A stretch of DNA of 64,000 nt, taken from contig JACTVC010000052.1 of assembly GCA_018417955.1 (NCBI GenBank), positions 1 through 64,000 of the forward strand, in the 5' to 3' direction. Below, piece after piece: positions 54,863 through 64,000 of the stretch. A program made the translations under genes and the position numbers. This DNA comes from Laccaria trichodermophora. Taxonomy: Eukaryota; Basidiomycota; Agaricomycetes; Agaricales; Hydnangiaceae. The notes under the pieces were generated by a model. The model saw only the letters and a program-made list of their open reading frames with translations. It was not told the origin of the DNA and did not search any database. The number at the start of each line of letters is the position of its first letter. The stretch's first letter is position 1.

Positions 54863-57800
54863 TAAGGCTCCAACCGTATAGTATATGTATAGGCCTGGAG
54901 GTCTAAATATACGGATACGGTTGTATACCGTATATTTACTGTTTATATACAGTTATACAGTTTTTAGTATACAGTTTTAAAAACGGCACTAAATTTTGTA
55001 AGTTAGGTGATGACCAGCATGTAGTTCACTCGTCTACTGCCTACTGAGTATCTACATCCATCTGACTTCCATGCTTTTGGTGAGGTAGGTTAGGCTTGTT
55101 CAGTTCAAAAAGTCCACTCTGAATCCAGACCTTCGTGAGCAGGGCTTCCTTAATTGTTTCAGCCTTGAGAGCACTACGAAGGTCAGTACAAATGTGTCGA
55201 GACTTTGAAAACACGTGTTCAACAGAAACACTAGTCGCCGGAATGGCAAGGACATCACGCGCGATTCGAGCAAGAGTCGGAAACAATTTTTCATGCGCCT
55301 AAAATAATGATAGTAAGCAAGGATTTGAATTCAAAGACATCGAGTTGACTTACCTTCCACCAAAGTAAAGGCTTCTGTAGATCACCTCTGCCACCATGAA
55401 ACATGATATAGCGCTTTATTTCGTCCTTCAGCAGGTCTAACGGATCCGCCGCAATCTCCAAGGTCTCAGTCTCGGAGATCAGGACATCGCAAGCCTCGTC
55501 CATAAAACTAGCGCCTTTCTTGATACCCGATGAGTTTGAAACATCATTTGTCTTCAATGATGGCAATGGAGGTGACGCGTCTTCGAGGTAAGTTGTCGCA
55601 ACATGCATAAGCAAAATTTCGGCCTTCATGATCATTTCTTGTTGATCAGTCGAGTCTGACGTAGTTGCCATTTTTGCGAACCATTTTGTATGCATAGATG
55701 GGTGGAGCACTAGGATATCATTAGTATCACAAGATAATGAAGAGGATAGAGGTACGTACTCGTTCCAAGCTTGTAGAATTGGTTGTTGTCCGCCTTTGTT
55801 TTGTATTTTCGAAGCTTTGTGAGCCCGCTCTCTGCTGCTACCTGAACAGAAATTGGGAGACCGGGGTTTTTGCTGACACTTGTGAGGTGTTTCTCCATGA
55901 AAATATACAGGGGGAGGACAAAAGGAATTGTCGGTGTGGATCCCTGCGACATCTGAAGTGTCACGTTGGTGAAAACCTAGAGGGTTAACTACTCTTAGTA
56001 AGGTGGATGTGTTAATTACAGATGAAAACTTACCTTTAGTATTCCGTTCAATTGTTCAAGTAGCAACCAATCCGCTCGGCTTAACCGAACCTCATCCATC
56101 TCCCCCGATTCAATAACCCACTGATCAATTGCCTGTCCAAAAAAGATTCTCAGACATAGAGCACATCGAGGAGAAAATAACATACCTGACGCATATCAAG
56201 TGCTTGGTCAATCATGCCTTGGGTGTAGTTCCATCGAGTACGAACATCTCGCACTACCATCAGCCCAACAAGCCTCTCAGTAGTTGGGTTACCTCCATAT
56301 TTAGACTGCGCAATCTTGTGGAATCTACCACGACGCTGTGGAGAAGATACAATTTTTGTTGTGATAAAACGTAGCTGATTAAAGAAAGTCATTTGTGATG
56401 TCATTAAAGATAGAATGCGTATAGATAACATACCCGCTTCAAAGCACTTTGGTCACAAATTGCACGTTCTTCGTTCTCAAGAACAAAGTCTTCTGTAGCT
56501 GGGATATCGAGGCCACAATCAATGCGCTCAGCCTCAAGGGCCGTCTGCTCTTCATCAGCATCAACGTCATAATGGATAGGTTCACTCTTATTGAGTTCGT
56601 AGTAGTCGTTATCATCCGGGTTGTCCGCTTCATCGATAGATGCCAAAAAGGCCTGAACGATGAGACTGACTACATGAGCCAGACAGCGGATATGCATATC
56701 TGGCAACCATGGGATTCCATAGTGAGCTAAAATGATCCGCCCAGCTGTCTCGACAAGGATGTCGTTGGCAGAGGCATTGTCAGTTGTAAGTGCTGAGAAG
56801 TAAATTTTATTTGGTAAGATTCGTGGAGTTAAGATAAGAAATAACGGTAACATATCTTGTTGAGGGCCCCTCTTTCCCAAGCACCATCCGCAAATGCCTT
56901 TCCCGCATAAAGCCCTTGATGCTGTTTATCTTCCAGAGGTGTGAAGTCAACCACATAGGTGATAAGCTCCCAATCTTTGTCGATAAAAGACCCTATGGTA
57001 CATGCAAATGTGTAGACCATTTGTCTTGTAGTCCACGTATCTGTAGCAAAAGCAACTTTAGACTTGATGTCCTGCAAAAAGATTGAGTTCATGAATTTAA
57101 TTCAACAAAGTAAGATTAGACCATTACCGAAAATGCTCTCACAACCTTTCTGTGGAGTTCGAGAAAAATCTTTGCTAGCTGGTTGCGAACTGTGGTGTCT
57201 GAAGGAAGGGTGAACTTGATCTTGAGATACTTGAAGAGAGCGTGCAGTCCTGGGGCTTCCCCCGTCGTCCATGGCAAGCTTTCGTCGAGAATCCATGCAG
57301 AGAAAATTCGCAAAAATCCGCGTTGAGTCGCTTCGATGGCAGGGTTGAGCTCTCCTTCTTTGAGGTATTCCCGCATCATGTCGGCTCCTTTCTTGAGGTT
57401 CATCTTTTCCGAGAGTCGCTCCTTCTGCTCAATATTCTCCTCGCCTTTGTCACGGCGTTTCTTCTCGCATTCTGTGACGTGGGACGCAAGGTTGTTGAGG
57501 CGTGGAAGGGTGGGTTCGGTGTCAAACATAATGTTGTTGCCTTTGACGGTTCGAGCAACGGAGCGGACACTGGAATGACGGACACATTAGTAAGTCATCT
57601 CAGTCTCAGACCTGCTGACAGACGTACCAGAAGCAAGACCAACAGCGAAACTCCCATCAAAGATTCCCTCGTGAATCTCGGACTGCGACAGGATCATGAA
57701 AGCGTTTCATGCTTTCGTTTTCTGGACCACGACGCGCACCCTGCTTGAGTTCTCTCTCTTCTACTCCTTTCAAAGCCGTCATCCCATCAGATTCATCACC

Positions 57801-59147
57801 CGAGTCAATCTCCACCAGCTCCGATGCGCCTTTTGCCTATGGGTAGCATTAATAACTACGGCGGGCATATGAAGTTGAATTTACCTTAGGTGATACTTTC
57901 TTTTTGCCCTTCTTTGTTGCTGCCTTCGCCGTCGTGGATGGTTTCATAGCTGTTCCCTTCCCGGATGCCTTAGCACGCTTTTCGCACTACATAGAAATAG
58001 ATATTAGCTTGTCATTTACGATAGAGACTGAGAGATCAACGCACCATTTTTTGCCCGAGGTCTGTATTGTCGAGGACCTCATTTCCGTTCTCATCAAATG
58101 CAGGTCCAGCTTCAGGAGAAGCTGAGGCGCGCTTTCGCTTCGGGGGTTGGAAGTCTTCATCCTCATCCTCATTGTACTCCTCAACCGTCGCTGATTTCCG
58201 TTTCTTTGGTGCGGATTGGGTGGAAGATGATGCACTGTAATGAATACAGTAAGCAAATCTTTGGGTTATGACAGGCGGATACACAGAGATGACTTTAGAC
58301 GTACCATAAAAATTCGAGTTCTTTAATGAGACGCTTGAGCTTGACCATTGCGGTACCGAGGCCGAAAGTGGCTGTTGCGAGGCTGGAGGTAAAATAGTTG
58401 ACCACAAAATCCATCCCATACTTCCCTCGTAGAATATACTTCAGCCGCCCATTTTCATCTCGAACGTCCTCTCCAAACAGTATATCCATACGACGGTTGA
58501 AGACAAAGCTTGGAGTGAGATCGGGATCGTTGTTTTCGGGGCCTGGAACAGGGATCTTTTGAAAGATCTCATATATACGATCTTCCTGCTTAGCGAGAGG
58601 AACTGTGGTAGGAATTTTGCTTGTCAGTGTTTTGAGCAATGCAAGATGCTTCTCAAACTGCTTGAAAGCAGCTGAAGGCACTGACATGATGACTCAAGGG
58701 GAAGGGCAAAGAATATTGGAAATTTGAAAATTTTCTGACCTTTAAATCTCTTGAAAGTTGAAATTCGGAGATGATGAAACACACGAGTCAAAAAGTCGAG
58801 CTACAAACTGCTTGCAGACTGATGTATATTAGAGGAAGAATACGGATACCACAGAGTGTTATAGAGCATAGTAGTTGAGGGAAAAAGAGGCAGAGCGCGC
58901 ACAAACTGTTTTTCGCGACCTGTAATGGGAAGGTGGTGGTCGAAGTCCACATTTGATGAGTCACATTGCGTGACCAGCCACGGTTTTATGCGGCCAAGTC
59001 AGCCACTGAGAGCCTATCTGTATAACTGTATAGTATATGTATATTTATCATATACTCGATATCCTCGAATGGCGCTATACGTATACATATACATATACAG
59101 TTAATACTGTATATATACGGTAGGTAGATAGTACGGTTGGAGCCTTA
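54863..59147. mobile_element. hAT transposon inside the Helitron
   Basis: 4,285 bp. TIR TAAGGCTCCAACCGTA and its complement; 8 bp target-site duplication ATTAGAAC (54855-54862, 59148-59155). Subterminal AT-rich palindromes (TATACGG...CCGTATA words) at 54880-54985 and 59020-59125. Encodes a multi-exon hAT transposase on the minus strand. Removal rejoins KAFIRT with ILGFNPEQKN of the Helitron in frame. Confidence 0.95.
55041..58687 (-). pseudogene. hAT transposase, nearly complete, with a stop in the BED finger
   Basis: From ATG 58687 (MSVPSAAFKQFEKHL) through many short introns. In order: a lysine/acidic linker (PKKRKSATVEEYNEDEDEDF, KKGKKK); a BED-type finger (WEFRCWSCF...C, ~57630) directly preceded by an in-frame TGA at 57656-57658; ERGFLRIFSAWI-like helix; KVAFATDTWTT (first catalytic Asp, ~57050); TTDNASAND (second, ~56780) with HIRCLAHVVSLIVQAFL; VRTRWNYTQGMI (~56240); LPISVQVAAESGLTKLRKY-like block; and the C-terminal hAT dimerisation region RIARDVLAIPATSVSVEHVF (~55230). 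The dimerisation motif and paired DTW/DNA motifs place it in hAT. One point change (TGA from TGG) appears to be the main lesion. Confidence 0.88.
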
Positions 59148-61618
59148 ATTAGAACTATCTTAGGCTTTAATCCTGAACAAAAAAACATGGACGGTGGAGT
59201 TCTCAGTGTTGTTAAAGCCCATTACGGCTGTGTCGAAGCTCAAGGTCAAGGAATGTTGCACTGTCATATGCTAGTTTGGTTAGAAGGCGGGCTCGATCCC
59301 AACGCCTTGAAAAAACAATTGTTAGAACAACCAGATGGCGAGTTTCAGAAAAAATTAGTCGAATATCTTGACCACATCATTAGTACAGATCTGCCTGCAA
59401 ATCCAGATGATGAATCTGTTGAGAGCAAATCATCATCCATTCATCCATGCCAGACAAGGGGTCCTTATCAATTAGAAGGAGAGAATGATATAGAATTCGA
59501 GCAGAGAATAATGACTGATTATTATCAGTTGGCCAAGACATGCCAATGACATACTCACCGAAATACATGCTACAAAAATTGGTGGGGGTTACTACATCCC
59601 AAGACTTGTCGTTTTGAACTCGATCCTGAAAATGTCATTCAACATACTACAGTTGATGAAGAATCTGGTGAACTAACTCTACGAAAGCTGGATGGCATGG
59701 TTGCCAATTTCAACTCAACCATGTTACAAGCGATCAGATGTAACATGGATATCAAGTTCTTAGGTTCTGGCGCTGATGCAAAAGCAGTTATATATTATAT
59801 TACTGATTATATTTCAAAATTGCAATTAAAAGCTCACGTTGCATATGAAACACTAGAACTGGCTATTAAAAAGCTGGCCAGCAATGATACTTCTGACGAC
59901 GATGTTAGTGCATCAGCTAAAAGGTTGTTAATAAAATGTTGCAATGCAATGATCGGCCTTCAGGAGCTGTCTGCACCCCAAGTTTCATCCTATCTGATGG
60001 GGTATGAAGACCATTTTACCAGTCATTCCTTTAAACAGCTTTTTTGGAAGGCATTCGAGACTCACCTTAACCACAAGGTGCCAAGTCCAGAATGTTATCC
60101 TGGATCGTCATATCAACCAGCCTTTGAACCAGTTATTGATGAAGACACAACTATGACCATGGATGACACACCAATGTTAATTGAACCAGAAGTTGGCATC
60201 ACACTTGATAATGAACAATCACTTGTACCGAAGGGAGATCAAGTGGCTGATTATGTCTTCCGAGGTAGAGAGCTTCAATCTTTGAACCTGTGGGATTTCA
60301 TTTGTCAAGTTGAAAAACTTTGCAAACGAAAACAGAAACTGGCTGATTTTCTATGTTCCAATTCTGACAGTGAAGATGATCTTGAGTTGGACACAGCCAA
60401 TGATGAAGAGGATGTGGATGATGATGCAGAAGAAATGAACATAGATATTCCAGAAGATGGTGACACCGTTCTAAGCCTGAAAACCACGAAAAGACCTTTG
60501 TGCCACTTTCTTGATGGTCACGTGGAAAGCACATCTCATTTTCTAAGAGTACGTAAACTGACACATCGAGTTGTGCCTGTAATGATTGGACCAGCATTAC
60601 CTCAGCGAAATGTGAAGGCCATGCTGCACAATATAGCAGAATAATGTTATTATTATTCAAGCCTTGGCGACATGCAGTGGATTTAAAAAATGCAGACGAG
60701 AGTTGGGAATCAGCCTTTCAAAGATTCTTGGACTCACCGGAATGTGACTATCAAGTCTGGGATATTCTGAATAACATGCAACTCCTCCATGAATGCAAAG
60801 ATAGTTGAGACTCTCATATGAAAAATAGAAATAGGAAGACTAACAGAATTGTAACATCGGAGATGCTAAACATAAGTCGAATAGCACAAGAAGATGATCT
60901 CAATGATATGCTTCACGAAAATGCAATTCATGATTTGTTAGCTATGGTAGCTGATAAAAACTCAGAAAAAATTTCGCAGTCAATGGAAAACGTAAACGGT
61001 GTTTTAACACATTTAGAAACTAGTGGCTTGTGCTATATGCCCAAAGTGTTTTTGGTGTCTTCAGAGGATGGTATTATCGAACTCGTAGGTGAAACTGATA
61101 CAGCATACGAAAACATTTGGAAGAATGCATACGATAGCAGGAAAGTGGATTGGAAAGAAAGACAGATAGTTCTCGGACTCAACACTGCTGGATCATCCAA
61201 AGACAACTTCACAGGTGACGTCTCTCTAACAATGAATTGAGACAATGTCAACCTGCCACCATGACTTGTTTTAAATGCAGACGAAACTGGCACACAGACG
61301 TCAACCCTTGGTCATATAGATAACCAGATATTGGAATCTAACAGGTACATTGACGTGGATGCATTTGCCGCAAGCTGGACATTGAATTCTGAACAAACCT
61401 TGGCTTTCAAACTCGTAGCAAACAAGTCGAATTGCTTTAATGGCGATCCATTGAGAATGTACCTGGCTGGCCCTGCCGGTACAGGCAAAAGCAGGGTATT
61501 CAATGCATTGAAATCATACTTTGAAGCGAAAGATGAAGCTCGTCGATTTCATGTGTGTTCGTATATGGGTGTTGCGGTTGGAACCAGGGCATTCAGTAGA
61601 TACACTATGGAACCATAA

Positions 61619-62110
61619 CAATAGAAATTGACAATTGTCCCAATAAGTCATAGGGCTACCCCAATGGGCCCAATTACAAAAGACATTATGATACTATACA
61701 TTGGCCCAACAACATGACAATATGTATATTTGATTGTTGGGCCCAACGACAGTGCCACAGTCCAAGCTAAGGGTTTATAGATTGGCCACATGGCTTAAAT
61801 GGGGGTAATTTTGGCCATTGATATATGACGGTATTAAGGTACCATTGATAGTTGGGCCCAATGAAGGGAAATCGTTAAGGGAGATGGTTGGGCCCAATGG
61901 CCCAATTATTAAGCTATGGTTGATGGTTGGGCCTAATGTAAGGTATTTGTTAAGGGAACAGGTTGGGCCCAATGGTAAAATTTCAATGCTATGGCTTGTA
62001 AGTTGGGCCCATGCCATGATATAAGCTATAGTTCATAGGTTAGCCCAATGATTATTTGAATTTTGTGGGTGTGGGCTTTGGTCCGGTAAACCCGCGGGTT
62101 CGCTCCTGTT
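61619..62110. repeat. GTTGGGCCCAATG repeat element
   Basis: Several copies of GTTGGGCCCAATG or its complement, spaced about 60-65 bases (61655, 61850, 61890, 61925, 61965, 62010), some inverted (61660-61700). It directly follows the break in the Helitron helicase, so it is probably part of an element inserted there. It continues, after element C, at 63714 to the window end. Confidence 0.55.
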
Positions 62111-62459
62111 CCATTGGACCAATACTTTCCATTCCTCCACTGATTCCTACTGGATTCCGTGGATTCCGGCCGGAATTGACAGGAATCCGACTGGAATAGA
62201 CAGAAATTTCAGTACAAATCTATACTTCTCGATTCCCCCTACAATTCCACTTTAGCTAGATGTCATATGACGTAATCTGCACTTATCAAGACCTCCTGAA
62301 TTACTTGTGTAATGCAGTCAGTCTATCTATTATTCTAATCTATGCTGATAACTTAAACTTAGGGATTGCTTATGATATTCAAATTTGAACATAAATAATT
62401 CAGGTGTATTCACTAGAACTACATGAGATTATTCTACTACAAAATTATCCTACTACATA

Positions 62460-62800
62460 GAGTGTTAAAGGGAGGGGGGAGGGATGGAGGGGAGGGGGAG
62501 AGGGGTGAAGGAGAGAGGGGAGATGGAGAGAGGGGAGATGGAAGAGGGGAGTGATGGGGAGAGTGGTGGGGAGTGATGGAGAGGGGAGGGAGTGATGGAG
62601 GAGGGAGGGAGTGATGGAGGGGAGGGAGTGAGGGAGTGAGGGGGGAGGGAGGGAAAGAGGGGGGGGCATGGAGAGAGGGGGGGTATGGAGGGAGGGAAGA
62701 GGGACAGAGGGAGGGAAGAAGGATGGAGGGAGGGAAGAGGGAGGGAGGGAAGAGAGGGAGGGTGGATGGAGTGGTGGGGACTGATGGAGGGGGGAGAGTG
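62460..62800 (+). repeat. Polypurine tract of element C
   Basis: About 340 bases of G/A with few T, in units such as GGGAGGGAGTGATGGAGG. Apparent proline/serine-rich frames on the minus strand are an effect of this tract. Confidence 0.8.
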
Positions 62801-62889
62801 TGATGGGGAGTACTGGGCCTCATCGCTGTTTGTCGGCCTGTGCTTTACGTCGTTCCTGTCGTGTCTTCGTTGACGTGCTTGCCATCGTC

Positions 62890-63130
62890 CGTTGACGTGG
62901 GCGTCGTCCGCTGACATCGTCGTCGTCTGTTGACGTGGGCGTCGTCCGCTGACATCGTCGTCGTCTGTTGACGTGGGCGTCGTCCGCTGACATCGTCGTC
63001 GTCTGTTGACGTGGGCGGTGTCTGCTGACGTCGTCGTCGTCCGCTTATGTGGTCGTTTTCCGCTGACGTGGGCGTCGTCGTCCGTTGACATGGGCGTCGT
63101 CCGTTGATGTGGTGGCGGTCCGTTGACGTG
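62890..63130 (+). repeat. 39 bp minisatellite of element C
   Basis: Unit GTTGACGTGGGCGTCGTCCG followed by CTGACATCGTCGTCGTCT, three near-perfect copies at ~62894-63010, then decayed copies. The equivalent region in element B uses GTCTTCGTGGGCGGTCG units. Confidence 0.75.
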
Positions 63131-63713
63131 GTTGTGCGTGGGTCGTCTGTTCGCGTGGCCCTCCGTTGACGTGGTGGGGCGCTGACGTGCTGTCCGTCCC
63201 TCATTGTGGGTGTGGTGTTAGCGAGCTGGGTTAGGATGAGTTGGGGAGGTGCTCACCTAGGACAACGAACGACGAAATCGTCGTTCGTCGTCTGGTTGCC
63301 ACGTCGCTATCGTGTTGCCGTGCTCGGGTGGTTGATGTGGCGTTGAGGCGTCGTTTACCGCGTCGTGGCCGTCGTCGTCGTCTCATCGTGGTGGCTGGTG
63401 TGTGTGGTGGTGGACGTTGGCGATGTGGTGAGTAGGCGTCGGTGATGATGGTGGTTGGAAAGAGATGTGGCGTTGTTTGTTGATGATGCCCAAATCAAAC
63501 GTCGGCAAACGCCGACGTTTGATTTGGGCATCAGGAATTCCGTTCCGTCTGATTCCGTGAGCATTCCTTCCGGGTGATCACCGGAATCATTCCGGCGGAA
63601 TTGTTTGATCAATTTGGCAGGGCCCTCTGCCAAATTTGATTCCTCTGGAATTCCAGGAATTCTCCGGATTCCGCCGGATTCCGGCAGGAATCAGTGGAGG
63701 ACAATAAAGACCT

Positions 63714-64000
63714 CCATTGGACCCACGGCCGCACAATTGTGCAATTACACCTGTGGGTTGGCGATTGTGCAGTTACCCCCACGGGGTAGGTTTTGTTCCG
63801 TTACCCCCGCAGGTCGCCAGGCGGGCCAGATCATGTTCCGCTACCCCCGCGGATCAACAATTGATCCATTAAGCCCACGAGCTCACGGCGCAGTTCTTGG
63901 CCCGTTAGCCCCGCAGGACGCCAAATGGGCCAGATTATGTTCTGTTACCCCATGGGTTGACAATGGGTCCATTATATCCGCGGGATCCTATTCCGTTAAA
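63714..64000. repeat. GC-rich repeat, right edge of window
   Basis: Loose repeats of GTTCCGTTACCCCCGC and GGTCGCCAGGCGGGCCAGAT, interspersed with words such as GATCAACAATTGATCCATTA (palindromic). This is the same sequence type as 62075-62120 (GGTAAACCCGCGGG), into which element C was inserted. No gene seen. Confidence 0.5.

Larger units (their letters stand above)
43915..61618 (+). pseudogene. Helitron replicase/helicase gene, split by three nested transposons, truncated in the helicase
   Basis: Coding blocks: 43915-45485, 47456-47942, 53799-54862 and 59156-61618. Order of parts: an N-terminal region with a retropepsin-like DVDISLGLDWL (~44140); linker GTTISKLIL... (44600-45485); DUF6570 (LCSLCRTELTVHQLPRLAIA, 47590-47650); Helitron-like N domain (FPKLFPSLFPYGISGFEDFH at ~54215, MIAHGFPSFFITINPADVYN); HUH nuclease motif GMLHCHMLVWL (~59255) and tyrosine motif AKAVIYYITDYISK (~59780); FKPWR motif (~60660); Pif1-type Walker A GPAGTGKSRVFNAL (~61472). 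Excising element B, the MULE-like element and the hAT element at their duplications restores the frame each time. Remaining lesions: TGA at 44719, 45082, 54615, 59547, 60804 and 61238, and a frameshift near 60643. The rest of the helicase may lie beyond the right edge. Confidence 0.88.
62121..63713. mobile_element. Non-autonomous TIR element C (polypurine family)
   Basis: Left end AATACTTTCCATTCC then TCCACTGATTCC; right end complemented AGGTCTTTATTGTCC then TCCACTGATTCCTGCC. Flanked by CCATTGGACC on both sides (62111-62120, 63714-63723), a 9-10 bp duplication. Contains GGAATCC/GGATTCC words at both ends, a polypurine tract (62460-62800), a 39 bp minisatellite (62890-63130) and a CGTCGT-rich segment. 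No coding sequence. Same terminal sequence as element A and related to B. Confidence 0.85.

Noticed and set aside
55737..57748. Plus-strand frames of 80-168 codons across the hAT element
   Set aside because: Opposite strand of the hAT transposase exons; no motif and no continuity.
62437..63204. Minus-strand frames rich in Pro/Ser/Leu and Thr/Asp/Arg
   Set aside because: They translate the polypurine tract and the 39 bp minisatellite of element C.

Overview
The window looks like a transposon-crowded chromosome segment of a filamentous basidiomycete, most likely an Agaricomycete. Reasons: genes are broken by ~50-60 bp GT-AG introns with CTAAY-like branch points, and several protein families are typical of that class (DUF6532, DUF6570-type Helitron proteins, Plavaka/KDZ-like zinc-finger proteins, the fungal MULE-like transposase, NACHT/NB-ARC-TPR receptors). 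I could run no search, so family names rest on recognising motifs; genus is not claimed.

Layout. 1-15.7 kb is a repeat graveyard: a Plavaka-like zinc-finger fragment, a broken DUF6532 gene, a BED-like transposase fragment, a coiled-coil pseudogene, a ~1.7 kb terminal-inverted-repeat (TIR) element with a polypyrimidine tract (element A), two copies of a fold-back family, a nested element carrying a gene fragment (element D) and the 3' end of an old Copia element. 15.7-39.6 kb is the gene island: an apparently intact 9-exon STAND/NLR receptor with 12 TPRs (-), an unrecognised broken gene (+), a decayed DUF2236/mpaB-like gene (-), an unrecognised region (+), a small two-exon gene (-) split by a young Ty1/Copia element, and an oxysterol-binding-protein gene (+) broken by a 4 kb palindrome. 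39.6-43.6 kb holds two families of small uncharacterised genes, each present twice. 43.9-61.6 kb is a single Helitron replicase/helicase gene cut into four blocks by three independent DNA transposons. 61.6-64 kb is repeats, including another polypurine TIR element (C).

The main result is the stratigraphy. Removing insertions at their target-site duplications (TSDs) restores reading frames in the Helitron three times (element B, a MULE-like element, a hAT element). The MULE-like element itself contains a 499 bp hAT MITE and a fold-back fragment. The Copia 3' LTR contains a 1.2 kb hAT-like element that carries pieces of an ABC transporter. The Copia element landed at a 3' splice site, and its TSD duplicated that site. 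Two repeat families stand out as possibly undescribed: TIR elements A/B/C (shared terminal sequence, GGAATCC-like subterminal repeats, a polypurine tract and a GTCGTC minisatellite) and the fold-back family (a 4 kb near-perfect palindrome plus partial copies). Most transposon genes here carry stops or frameshifts; the NLR is the best candidate for a working gene.
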